Of a stretch of DNA of 64,000 nucleotides, positions 7,941 through 16,503 are shown one piece after another. Position numbers and translations under genes: made by a program. The DNA is from an uncultured Christensenellaceae bacterium (GTDB taxonomy: Bacteria; Bacillota; Clostridia; Christensenellales; CAG-314). The stretch lies in NCBI GenBank assembly GCA_910586625.1, contig CAJUIZ010000001.1, forward strand, positions 354,526 through 418,525, read 5' to 3'. The notes under the pieces were generated by a model, which worked only from the letters and a program-made list of their open reading frames with translations, was not told where the DNA came from and did not search any database. The stretch's first letter is position 1. The number at the start of each line of letters is the position of its first letter.

Positions 7941-9578
7941 ATGGAAATTTTAACTACGCAAGCGTTGTGGGAGAATTATAATCCCGCCGAAGAACCGTTG
8001 GAAGCCAACGTATTCAAGACCGTCGAAAAGGACGGTCTTGTTACCAAGCAACTGTATTTTACCGGACGAACGGTCAATAACGACGTTAAAACCCGCGTTT
8101 ACGCGGTTGTATGTCACAAGAATACTCATTCCGTCAAGCAGGGCGTTTTGCTGATAGGGGATTACCGTAAGCCTATCAATCTCGGCGACTTGGAAGAGCT
8201 TGCAAAACAAGGCTTCGTCGCTATGGCAATAGATTTTGCGGGGAGAAATCCCAAGGGTATGCACACCGTGTATACGGATGCGTTGGACTACTGCAACGCC
8301 GACGTCGCGCCCAGTATGTTCCAAATCACCGATACCGCGCGTGAAACCAAATTGTACGAATACGCGCTGAATTGCCGCCGCGCGGTAACATATATGCTGC
8401 AATCGGAAAAAATCAAGGGCGTATCCGTCGTGACTATCGGCGCGGGCGTATACATTGGCGTAATAGTCATGGGCAAGGACCGCCGTTTGACCAACGGAGC
8501 GGTGCTGTTCGGCAATTTTACGCGCGATTTCCCCGAAAACGACAGGGACGACGTTGTGGACGCGGACGACGCGGCGAGTCTAATGCGTCACTTGGAGTAC
8601 GACAAGGCGCGGCAAACTTGGATAATGGGGCTTGCTCCGCAAACCTATTCGTTGGAGATATCCATTCCGCTGTACGTTATCAATTCCGCAAACAGTCCCA
8701 ACGTTGATGTCGAGCAGTTAAACAAGATGGCAAGCCGTCTTAACGCCGATTGCCGTTATTTGGTGCTTCCCAATTCCTATAATTATGTCACGGACAAGTA
8801 TTTCGAAGGACTTGTCAAGTGGCTTAAAGGAGCTCAGGTTCCTTCGCAGCTGCCGTTAATACCCGCTACGGACGTAAACGGCGAATACTGCTTGAAGGTA
8901 AAAACGTCGTCGTCCATCGCAAAAACTTCCGTTTGGTATTGCGCAAATGCAGACTGCAAGGCAAAGTATTGGAAAACCGCCCGTCTTAGCCGCGAAGGAG
9001 ACTACTATGTTGCCAAGCTCGACTTGTACGACAAGCAAAACGAGATATTGGCGTTTGCGTTATTCGACAGAGAAGTAGCCACTTCTACGCCGTTATTGCG
9101 CGATTCGGTAACGGTATCGCGCGTAAAGGTTCCAAACAAAAATATTTTCAGCGGAAACGCCAACCAAACGCTGCTGCGTATGGACAAAACGGACAGAAGC
9201 TTGAACGTGCGTTTGGAGCAGCAGCTGGTGGAAGGATATTTGGGCATAGTAGGAGCCGTCGGCAAGGCGTTGGCTACATTTGCAATAAGCGACAAAAGCA
9301 TATGCAATAACGCCGCGTTGACTCTGGGATTCGACGTATGCTGCAACGTCCGTCAAAGTCTTACCGTTACGGCTGTAAAAAACTACGGCGAAGGGTACGA
9401 AACGTTATCGCAGACAATTCCGCTTATAGGCGACGGCAAATGGCAGCGCGTAACCGTAGAACGCGAAAACTTCCGCCGAACGGACGACGGAAAGCAGATT
9501 TCGGAAGAAGACGTAATCGATCTTATCATAGTGTCCGCCGAGCAAGACATAATTGTTAACAACGTATTTATAGTATGA
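7941..9578 (+). CDS. Alpha/beta-hydrolase-like protein lacking the catalytic serine, with a beta-rich C-terminal half
   Basis: The protein has 545 residues. The N-terminal ~290 residues resemble an acetyl-xylan-esterase-type alpha/beta hydrolase: a VLLIGDYRKP strand, the FVAMAIDFAGRNPKG block, and a strand-turn-helix where the nucleophile elbow should be. That elbow reads TIGAGVYIG instead of GxSxG, so the serine nucleophile is absent. The C-terminal ~250 residues are beta-rich and resemble a carbohydrate-binding sandwich. There is no signal peptide, so it is probably cytosolic. It shares an operon with DUF951 and lepB (4-bp overlap). It may be a binding or regulatory pseudoenzyme. GTG at 7935 is an alternative start. 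Confidence 0.6.
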   Translation: MEILTTQALWENYNPAEEPLEANVFKTVEKDGLVTKQLYFTGRTVNNDVKTRVYAVVCHKNTHSVKQGVLLIGDYRKPINLGDLEELAKQGFVAMAIDFAGRNPKGMHTVYTDALDYCNADVAPSMFQITDTARETKLYEYALNCRRAVTYMLQSEKIKGVSVVTIGAGVYIGVIVMGKDRRLTNGAVLFGNFTRDFPENDRDDVVDADDAASLMRHLEYDKARQTWIMGLAPQTYSLEISIPLYVINSANSPNVDVEQLNKMASRLNADCRYLVLPNSYNYVTDKYFEGLVKWLKGAQVPSQLPLIPATDVNGEYCLKVKTSSSIAKTSVWYCANADCKAKYWKTARLSREGDYYVAKLDLYDKQNEILAFALFDREVATSTPLLRDSVTVSRVKVPNKNIFSGNANQTLLRMDKTDRSLNVRLEQQLVEGYLGIVGAVGKALATFAISDKSICNNAALTLGFDVCCNVRQSLTVTAVKNYGEGYETLSQTIPLIGDGKWQRVTVERENFRRTDDGKQISEEDVIDLIIVSAEQDIIVNNVFIV

Positions 9579-9760
9579 TTACGTATTCGGTTGGGGACAA
9601 TATAACTACGCGCAAACCGCACGCCTGCGGATGTTCCGATTGGCAGATACTGCGCGTGGGCGCGGATTACAAGCTTAAATGTTCCAAATGCGGACGCGTA
9701 ATAATGCTCGACAGCGTCGATTTTCACAAGGCGGTAAAAACGGTAAATAATGACAAATAA
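9575..9760 (+). CDS. DUF951 small zinc-ribbon protein
   Basis: The 61-residue protein has GCSDWQILRVGADYKLKC and CGRVIMLD, the conserved DUF951 pattern with cysteine pairs that probably bind zinc. The family is common in Bacillota, often near ychF or lepB-type housekeeping genes, and its function is unknown. It overlaps the upstream gene by 4 bp and lepB by 11 bp. Confidence 0.85.
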   Translation: MITYSVGDNITTRKPHACGCSDWQILRVGADYKLKCSKCGRVIMLDSVDFHKAVKTVNNDK

Positions 9761-10499
9761 CGACGAACAACTCAATAACGCGACGGCGGAACCCGTCGTA
9801 ACTGCAAACGAACAAACCGCAGATTTGCCGACGGCGGAAGAGCCTGCCGTCGAACAAGCAAATACATACGTTCGGCGTAAACGGGTGGACAGAGCGCTGA
9901 ACGTAGCCATTTGGGTTGCGATAGCGGTGCTTATCGTTTTGGTAATTTTGCGGCTGTTCGTATTTACCAATATAAGGATTGTCGGCGAATCTATGTCCGA
10001 CACCTACAATGCCGGCGACGTGGTAACCGTAAATAAAACGGCGGCAATCAAGCGCGGCGCGGTAGCCGTATTTTATTCCAAGGACGTAGACAACAAGTTT
10101 CTCGCTATGTTCGCTTCTCCCGAAGACAGCGCCGAAGGCGGCAAGTACGAAAAGTATATCAAGCGCGTAGTGGCGGTAGCGGGGGACAAGCTGTGGGTGG
10201 AACGCGCCGACGGAAACGATATGTACCGAGTGGTAATCGAAACGCCCGACGGTACGCAATTACGGGAAGATTACTACAAGCGCGGTAAGACTGTTGTTTC
10301 CGAACGGCTAATCTGTAACGATTCCGCCGTTGCCGTTACAGGCATAGGAAAGGTCTTATCCGAGACAAGCAGAGACAATCCGTTCGTCGTATCCGAAGGG
10401 CATTTCTTCGCTATGGGAGACAACAGATTGAACAGCTGCGATTCCCGTTCCTTCGGCGAAATACCCGTTAGCCGTCTGTTCGGAATTGTAATAAATTAG
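9750..10499 (+). CDS. lepB: Signal peptidase I
   Basis: This membrane serine protease removes signal peptides from secreted proteins. The 249-residue protein has an acidic cytosolic tail of about 45 residues, one transmembrane helix (about 50-72), then the catalytic boxes: GESMSDTYNAGD with the catalytic Ser, YIKRVVAVAGDK with the catalytic Lys, and MGDNRLNSCDSRSFG. All key residues are present. The tail is longer than in most Gram-positive SipS-type enzymes. It is the last gene of its operon, and a terminator follows about 65 bp downstream. Confidence 0.95.
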   Translation: MTNNDEQLNNATAEPVVTANEQTADLPTAEEPAVEQANTYVRRKRVDRALNVAIWVAIAVLIVLVILRLFVFTNIRIVGESMSDTYNAGDVVTVNKTAAIKRGAVAVFYSKDVDNKFLAMFASPEDSAEGGKYEKYIKRVVAVAGDKLWVERADGNDMYRVVIETPDGTQLREDYYKRGKTVVSERLICNDSAVAVTGIGKVLSETSRDNPFVVSEGHFFAMGDNRLNSCDSRSFGEIPVSRLFGIVIN

Positions 10500-10564
10500 A
10501 CGAGTTTATTAAAGAATATGGGTTATCGACCGTAACTCGCCGTATAGCCGATTATAATTTTTGA

Positions 10565-10595
10565 GAAAAACAACGATTAAAGTCGTTGTTTTTTT
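10565..10595 (+). terminator. Terminator after lepB
   Basis: AAAACAACGA pairs with TCGTTGTTTT around TTAAAG and is followed by further T residues. Confidence 0.8.
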
Positions 10596-10640
10596 GTCGT
10601 GCAAGTATATTTTGTTTTTTATTACGGAAAAATCTATCGT

Positions 10641-12050
10641 ATGAAGGAAAATTCTCTGAAAAAATTTCTTAAAATTTTCGACGGCGACGACGATGTCAAA
10701 ATTCGTGACATAGATTGCGGAATCAAGCTTACGGTCGTTTGTCTGGACACGATGGTAGACGACAAAAAGGTCAGCGACTATGTACTGCAGCCCCTTGCGT
10801 ATGTTAAGCAAGCGGAAAGCTTACGGGAAATCCGTACAAAGTTGGCAACCGGATCGGTAGTCGTCAAGATTGCGAGTATAGCTTCGGCGGTGGAAAATTT
10901 CACTAACGGCTATACGTTGATATTCGATAACGGCGAATGCATTGCCGTCGATACGCGTACGACGGTCGGGCGCGGCGTAATCGAACCGCCGACGTCGATG
11001 GTACTGCGCGGTCCGCGCGAAGGCTTTGTGGAAGATATCAAGGTTAATATTACGCTTCTGCGCAAGCGTCTTAAAACAGCTAACTTCAAAACGGTCAATT
11101 TGACCGTTGGCAAATATACCAATACGGCGGTAAGCGTTTGCTATATCGACGGAATCGCCGACAAAGCTATCATCGAACGCGTAACTCAGCAGCTGCAGTC
11201 CGTTTCTACCGACGGAATTATGGACAGCAGTTATTTGGCGCGGTATCTCGACACTCACAAGACCGCGCTGTTCCGTAGGATAGGAATAACTGAAAAGCCC
11301 GATATTGCGGTCGCCAAAATGTTAGAAGGCCGTATAGCAGTTATATGCGACGGCTCGCCTATGGTATTGACAGTTCCGTATCTTTTTGTGGAAGATTTGC
11401 AAAGCCCGGGCGACTACTACGAAAACTCTACTATGACGGTGGTAAGCAGAACGCTGCGGCTTGTAAGCGTGCTTGCTTCGGTGTTGCTGCCCGCGCTGTA
11501 TGTATGCTTGCAGGTGTACAATTATCAGATTATACCGCTTAAATTTTTGGTTACCATTCTCAACGCTTCGGAAGCCATACCATTTTCGCCTATGGCGGAA
11601 ATGTTGCTTGTGCTTATTATTTTCGATATTCTGCGCGAAGCCAACCTGCGTATGCCGTCGGCGGTAGGAATATCGCTGTCTCTCGTCGGAGCTATTGTTC
11701 TCGGCGACGCGGCGGTTAAGGCGGGCTTGCTCGGCGCGCCTGCGGTAATGATAGGCGCGCTGTCCGGCATAGGACTGTTTACGTTGCCGGACAATACGCT
11801 GGTACTGTCGCTGCTAAGGCTTATCATAACTTTTCTCGGCGGGCTTATGGGACTGTTGGGCGTGACGCTCGCGCTTATGGCCACATTACTGTATATGTCG
11901 TCTTTGCAATACGCAAAAACGCCCTATCTCGCCCCCTTTGCTCCCAATATTCCGCAGGACAGGCAGGATGCGGTAGGACAAAATCCCGTCCCCCAGATGA
12001 CGAAACGTCCGCGGTCCATTCCTACGGACAACAAAACAAGGAGAGGCTAA
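10641..12050 (+). CDS. gerKA: Spore germination protein, GerA/GerKA family (A subunit)
   Basis: The 469-residue protein is the A subunit of a GerA-type nutrient germinant receptor in the spore inner membrane. A hydrophilic N-terminal domain of about 265 residues is followed by a membrane domain of five or so helices (about 270-440) and a short basic C-terminal tail. Family blocks include DGIADKAIIERV, RRIGITEKPDIAVAKMLEGRIAV and LPALYVCLQVYNYQIIP. I chose the ATG at 10641 because it is in the usual place for the family. The next gene starts at the last base of this one, so the A-B-C genes form one operon. Confidence 0.93.
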   Translation: MKENSLKKFLKIFDGDDDVKIRDIDCGIKLTVVCLDTMVDDKKVSDYVLQPLAYVKQAESLREIRTKLATGSVVVKIASIASAVENFTNGYTLIFDNGECIAVDTRTTVGRGVIEPPTSMVLRGPREGFVEDIKVNITLLRKRLKTANFKTVNLTVGKYTNTAVSVCYIDGIADKAIIERVTQQLQSVSTDGIMDSSYLARYLDTHKTALFRRIGITEKPDIAVAKMLEGRIAVICDGSPMVLTVPYLFVEDLQSPGDYYENSTMTVVSRTLRLVSVLASVLLPALYVCLQVYNYQIIPLKFLVTILNASEAIPFSPMAEMLLVLIIFDILREANLRMPSAVGISLSLVGAIVLGDAAVKAGLLGAPAVMIGALSGIGLFTLPDNTLVLSLLRLIITFLGGLMGLLGVTLALMATLLYMSSLQYAKTPYLAPFAPNIPQDRQDAVGQNPVPQMTKRPRSIPTDNKTRRG

Positions 12051-13159
12051 TGGATAAAAACAGAGTGGGAATAAATCAGATAGCGTTGTTGTATCTTTTA
12101 TCCATTGCCGGCGGAAAATTTTTGACTTTACCGTCCATCCTTGCCAAGGACGTAGGTCACGACAGTTGGCTTGTGTTGGTTTTCGGCTTTTTGTGGGACG
12201 CAATTTGCCTGTGCTTTTTGTTGTGGGCAATCAAACTCAATCAAAGCGGAAAAATGGACTTGGCGGCTATTCTTGATAAAACGTTATCCAAGGTAGTTAC
12301 CAAAATCGTAATGGTTTTGTTTTTCGTAATATTTATTATTCGCGCCAACATTCTGTTGGCGTCTTGCTACAAAACTTTTGCGGTGACCTTCGACGTAAGC
12401 ACCAATTGGATAGTGTTTGTTTTGCCGATAGCGTTTTTATCTTTTTTTGCTATAAAGCTCGGTTTCAACGCCATAGCGCGAACATCGCAGCTGCTGTTCG
12501 GCATAATTTTCATCTCCGTATTATTCTTGGTACTGTCGCCGGTATCTCAGGTAAAGATTACTTCTCTTCTGCCGATAGGCGAAGCGGGATGGGGCAAGAT
12601 AATAGGGGATTCGTTTTTGCGCGGCTTTTGGTTTTCCGATTATCTGTTCGTTTATTTTGTGTGGGACAGTATAAAGGTAAAAAACAACAAAGTGTACGCG
12701 CCGATACTGTTGGGTTTTGCAGTGGGCGTAGCGTTGACTGTATGTATGGACGCCGTTTTCGTGGCGTTATACGGAAGTATGGCGTCGGAGTTCGACTTGG
12801 CAATGAGCAAAATCGGCGTATATTTCGTATCCAATTCGTCCAACGGACGTTGGGATTGGCTTACGTTGTCGATATGGCTTACGTCGGTATTTTTGAAAAT
12901 AATAGTATTTATTTTCTGTGCGTACAAAAGCTTGGAAAAACTGTTCGAATTCAATCCGAACAAGCTAAACGTCGTGGCGTTGATTTTTATTGCGCTTACG
13001 TTAATGCTGCCTATGCTGATATCGTCCGAAACCGTATTGTCAACCGTGGTAGCGTGGGGGTTGATTCCGTTCGCTTTCGTTCAATACGCTTTGCCGATAT
13101 CGCTGCCATTCCTTACCAAATTAGCCAATAAAAAGACGGAGACGGTGAAAAATGAGTGA
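12050..13159 (+). CDS. gerKB: Spore germination permease, GerKB/GerAB family (B subunit)
   Basis: The 369-residue protein has about ten transmembrane helices and is the APC-superfamily-like B subunit, which carries the germinant-binding site. The N-terminus (NQIALLYLLSIAGGKFLTLP, then ILAKDVGHDSWLV) matches the family. AGGAGAGG precedes the ATG. It overlaps gerKC by 8 bp. Confidence 0.92.
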   Translation: MDKNRVGINQIALLYLLSIAGGKFLTLPSILAKDVGHDSWLVLVFGFLWDAICLCFLLWAIKLNQSGKMDLAAILDKTLSKVVTKIVMVLFFVIFIIRANILLASCYKTFAVTFDVSTNWIVFVLPIAFLSFFAIKLGFNAIARTSQLLFGIIFISVLFLVLSPVSQVKITSLLPIGEAGWGKIIGDSFLRGFWFSDYLFVYFVWDSIKVKNNKVYAPILLGFAVGVALTVCMDAVFVALYGSMASEFDLAMSKIGVYFVSNSSNGRWDWLTLSIWLTSVFLKIIVFIFCAYKSLEKLFEFNPNKLNVVALIFIALTLMLPMLISSETVLSTVVAWGLIPFAFVQYALPISLPFLTKLANKKTETVKNE

Positions 13160-14273
13160 TATAAAACGGATTATAACATTTTTGATAGTAATAGTCGCGG
13201 TAATGCTTGTGGCTTCCAGCTTTGTCGGCAGTAACATTGGGGACAGAGCGATAATAATAGGTTTGGGAGTAGATCTTCGCGAAGAAGGAGTCAGGCTTAC
13301 CGCCGAAGTAGTCAGCCCCGGAAGCAGCGGCGAAATGGTGGGTACTTTCAGCAAGACGGTATCTGCCAACGGACAAAGCGTCGGGCAAGCGATACAGCGC
13401 ATAGCGGAGCTGACGGGCAAGGAAGCTTCTCTCGGAAGGTGCTTGATACTTATGCTCGGTCAGGACTTGTACGAAAATCAGGATTTTTCCGACGTAATAG
13501 ATTACTTTATCAATTCCGATAGTTTTAAGGAGAGCTCGGTAATCGTTTGCTGTCAGGGAAGCGCCGAAGAGTTGATAAATAAAGGCTCGGTGCTGTCGCA
13601 GAGCGTATCTCTCGCAGTTTCGGCGTTGGTTCAGGATCAAGCCAATAAAACGGCAATTGTGACCAACAATATGTTGGAGTACGCGTTAAGTCAGCGGGAT
13701 TTGTTGAAAACGGGTTTTATCAATAAGGTCAGGTACGTGGAGTCGGACAATTCCGACCCGCAAAATCCCGATAAAGACCAAGGCTATTTCGCTATGGACG
13801 AAATCGCCGTATTCCGTCAAAACCGATTGGCGTGCGTGCTCGACCGTGAAGAAATGCGCGGATTCTCGCTGTTCGAAGATTCCGTTTTGGGGGATACGTT
13901 TTCGTCCAAGGCTTCGGGTAAACTGCTCACTCTCAATATCAACAGCAAGAAGGTTAACAAAAAGCTCAAAGACGACGAGATAACCGTCACAATAAAGCTG
14001 TACGCCAAGCTTGCCCGCAACGACAGCGCGGATATAGAAGGAGTGTTTATAGCGCAGGACGAAAAAGAAATTCCCAAGGAGACCATCACCGACATAACGG
14101 AACAGGCGCGCGTATTGGCGCAGGCTTTATTGGACAAGCAAACCGAGTACAACTTCGACGTATTGGGTTTGCACGATTTGTATCGACAAAAATTCGGCAG
14201 CAGCCGACAGCTGGACGACAAACCGATGGAAGAATTCAAGGTTAACTTGGAAGTGGAAATAAAGGAGAAATAA
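13152..14273 (+). CDS. gerKC: Ger(x)C family germination protein (C subunit), atypical lipobox
   Basis: The 373-residue protein is the C subunit of the germinant receptor, normally a lipoprotein on the outer face of the inner spore membrane. The family core is clear: DRAIIIGLGVD near residue 35, GKEASLGRCLILMLGQDL near residue 95, and the C-terminal alpha/beta domain ending in VNLEVEIKE. Instead of the usual L-x-G-C-W-D-R lipobox, the N-terminal helix is followed by VASSFVGSNIGDRA with no cysteine, so the protein is probably held by an uncleaved signal anchor. Confidence 0.9.
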   Translation: MSDIKRIITFLIVIVAVMLVASSFVGSNIGDRAIIIGLGVDLREEGVRLTAEVVSPGSSGEMVGTFSKTVSANGQSVGQAIQRIAELTGKEASLGRCLILMLGQDLYENQDFSDVIDYFINSDSFKESSVIVCCQGSAEELINKGSVLSQSVSLAVSALVQDQANKTAIVTNNMLEYALSQRDLLKTGFINKVRYVESDNSDPQNPDKDQGYFAMDEIAVFRQNRLACVLDREEMRGFSLFEDSVLGDTFSSKASGKLLTLNINSKKVNKKLKDDEITVTIKLYAKLARNDSADIEGVFIAQDEKEIPKETITDITEQARVLAQALLDKQTEYNFDVLGLHDLYRQKFGSSRQLDDKPMEEFKVNLEVEIKEK

Positions 14274-14341
14274 TAGGTACGATCGGTATCGACGGTACGC
14301 GCGATTCCTTGCGGAAAAGCGCGTATTTTGTTTTATTCGGT

Positions 14342-14370
14342 TTGACTGTATAAAAGAATTGTGTTATCAT
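14342..14370 (+). promoter_or_regulatory. Promoter for the ATP-grasp/M18/phosphoglucomutase cluster
   Basis: TTGACT and TATCAT are separated by 17 bp, 9 bp before the ATG at 14380. No good RBS is visible upstream of that ATG. Confidence 0.6.
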
Positions 14371-14379
14371 TTTAACCGT

Positions 14380-15255
14380 ATGAAAGGAACAATAATTACC
14401 AATCCGTTCGATAACAGCGCCGTGCAGCAGCACAAGGTCAAGCGCATGACGGAAGAATTTCGCCGTCTTAACGCATATATCACGGTTGTGTCCAACGACA
14501 GATTTTTAACCTACGTAGACCAAGGCGAAATAGTAAGCTCGGTCGACGCGGATTTCGCGCTATACTTCGACAAGGATAAGTACGTTGCGCGTATGCTGGA
14601 AGCGCGCGGAATAAGAACGTTTAACACCGCCCGAGCCACGGAAATATGCGACGATAAAATGCTTACGCATATAGCGCTTGCCAATTGCGGAATAAATATG
14701 CCTACGACTCTTTCGGGCGCGCTGTGCTACGTTAAAGACGGCGAAATCGACGGCGATTACTTGCGGTTCGTAGCCGACAGGCTGAGCTTTCCGCTTGTGG
14801 TTAAGGAGTGCCACGGCAGTTACGGCGAGCAGGTTTATTTGGTAAAGGACTTGAACCAACTTCAATCTACGGTAAACGCGATTAAAAGCAAACCGTATTT
14901 GTTTCAAAAGTTTATCGGCGAAAGCGCGGGGCGCGATATGCGCGTTATAGTAATAGGCGGCAAGGTTGCGTGCGGAATGCTGCGGCAATCGGCTGTCGAT
15001 TTCCGTTCCAACGTACAGCACGGCGGACAAGCTACGGCAGTGCGCGTTCCCGACGATATAGCAGGTCTTTGCGAAAAAGCCGCGCGTATAATAGGCTTGG
15101 ATTATTGCGGCGTCGACGTGCTGCTTGGCGGCGTACCCGCTATTTGCGAAGTAAACAGCAATGCAATGTTCGCGGCTATGGAGCGTACTACGGGAGTCAA
15201 CGTGGCGCGGTTGTATGCCGAACACATAGTCGACTGCGTAAAACACGGAAGATAA
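14380..15255 (+). CDS. RimK-like ATP-grasp ligase
   Basis: The 291-residue protein has the ATP-grasp core: FPLVVKECHGSYGEQVYLV (ATP-binding Lys and flexible loop), YLFQKFIGESAGRDMRVIVIGG, and the metal-binding CEVNSNA near the end. It is most like RimK and lysine/glutamate-ligase homologues, which form amide bonds between an amino acid and a carboxyl-activated substrate. Which substrate is used here is unknown. It is followed 23 bp later by an M18 peptidase gene. Confidence 0.85.
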   Translation: MKGTIITNPFDNSAVQQHKVKRMTEEFRRLNAYITVVSNDRFLTYVDQGEIVSSVDADFALYFDKDKYVARMLEARGIRTFNTARATEICDDKMLTHIALANCGINMPTTLSGALCYVKDGEIDGDYLRFVADRLSFPLVVKECHGSYGEQVYLVKDLNQLQSTVNAIKSKPYLFQKFIGESAGRDMRVIVIGGKVACGMLRQSAVDFRSNVQHGGQATAVRVPDDIAGLCEKAARIIGLDYCGVDVLLGGVPAICEVNSNAMFAAMERTTGVNVARLYAEHIVDCVKHGR

Positions 15256-15278
15256 TCAAGCGTGGGGGAGTAAACACT

Positions 15279-16493
15279 ATGCAATTAAAAGAATTTCTCG
15301 AAACGAGCTATACGGCGTACCATACGGCGGCCAACGTCGTTAAGTATCTCGAAGCCAACGGTTTTTGCCGTCTTGCGGCGGGCGAGAATTGGCAGCTGCA
15401 AACGGACGGCAAGTATTACGTAACGCGTAACGGCAGTTCCGTAATAGCGTTCCGTTTGGGCAGTAATAAGGTTTTTAACATTTGCGAAAGTCATACCGAC
15501 AGTCCTTCTTTCAAGATAAAGGGAAACAAGCTTGCGGCGGGCGACGTCAGCCGTCTCAATACGGAAACTTACGGCGGCGCAATACTGTACAGCTTTTTCG
15601 ACAGACCGCTTAAAGTTGTGGGAAGGCTGCTTGTAGAGACGGATAACGGCGTGGAAGAGCGGCTTGTAACAAGCGGTTACGACGTGGTTATTCCGAGCCT
15701 TGCAATTCATCACAACCCTACTGTTAACGAAGGGATTGCGTTCAATACGCAATCGGACACTTTGCCGTTGTTTTCTCAAAGCGAGCAAGAATTATATTCG
15801 ACGTTAACTGACGGCAGCGTATTAGACGCAGACTTGTTCGTAACGCCGTCCGCGCAGGCGTTTAACGGCGGGGTAAACGGAGAGTTTCTGTGTTCCGCGC
15901 GTTTGGATAATCTTACAAGCGTTTACGCAAGCGTCAACGCGCTTGTGAACTGTAAGCCGCAGTGTATTGCCGTCGCCGCCTGTTTGGATAACGAAGAAAT
16001 AGGCAGCGGAACGCGCCAAGGTTCGCCATCCTTTATCGATCAGGTTCTTAACGCATTATCTTGCGCGTTGCGTCTGTCGGAAAACGAACGCTTGTACGCC
16101 CGCGAAAACGGGTTTGTGCTGTCGTCGGACAACGGGCACGCTTCGCATCCCGCTCATCCCGAAAAATACGACGTATGCAACAAAACGACGCTTAACGGCG
16201 GAGTGGTTATAAAGCATCACGTAAATTACGCTACCGACGGACTTTCTTCCGCTATTGTCAAAAAACTGCTGAAAGACAATAATATAAAATACCAAGACTA
16301 CTACAATCGCAGTAATTTGCGTTGCGGATCTACGTTGGGGCTGTCTACCGCAAGGCAGTTGGGGATGCGCGTTTGCGACGTAGGCATTGCCGAGTTAGCT
16401 ATGCATTCCGCCTGCGAAACCTGCGGAACGGAAGATATTGCCGCAATGCAGTCTTTTATGACGGCGTTTCTGTCGTCGGGAATATTGAAATAG
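15279..16493 (+). CDS. M18-family aminopeptidase
   Basis: The 404-residue protein is a zinc aminopeptidase of the aspartyl aminopeptidase (DNPEP/ApeB) family. Metal and catalytic motifs are present: ESHTDSPSFKIK near residue 70, LDNEEIGSGTRQGSPS near residue 240, and SSDNGHASHPAHPEKYD near residue 285. An in-frame open stretch extends about 300 bases upstream, but the ATG at 15279 has a GGGGGAG ribosome site and the family N-terminus (LKEFLETSYTAYHTAANV). It is cytosolic and trims N-terminal acidic or neutral residues from peptides. Confidence 0.92.
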   Translation: MQLKEFLETSYTAYHTAANVVKYLEANGFCRLAAGENWQLQTDGKYYVTRNGSSVIAFRLGSNKVFNICESHTDSPSFKIKGNKLAAGDVSRLNTETYGGAILYSFFDRPLKVVGRLLVETDNGVEERLVTSGYDVVIPSLAIHHNPTVNEGIAFNTQSDTLPLFSQSEQELYSTLTDGSVLDADLFVTPSAQAFNGGVNGEFLCSARLDNLTSVYASVNALVNCKPQCIAVAACLDNEEIGSGTRQGSPSFIDQVLNALSCALRLSENERLYARENGFVLSSDNGHASHPAHPEKYDVCNKTTLNGGVVIKHHVNYATDGLSSAIVKKLLKDNNIKYQDYYNRSNLRCGSTLGLSTARQLGMRVCDVGIAELAMHSACETCGTEDIAAMQSFMTAFLSSGILK

Positions 16494-16503
16494 GGAGCGT
16501 ATT

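Noticed and set aside
14970..15278. N-terminal extension of the M18 peptidase
   Set aside because: It overlaps the ATP-grasp gene, is Arg/Ser-rich shadow text, and the ATG at 15279 has a strong RBS.
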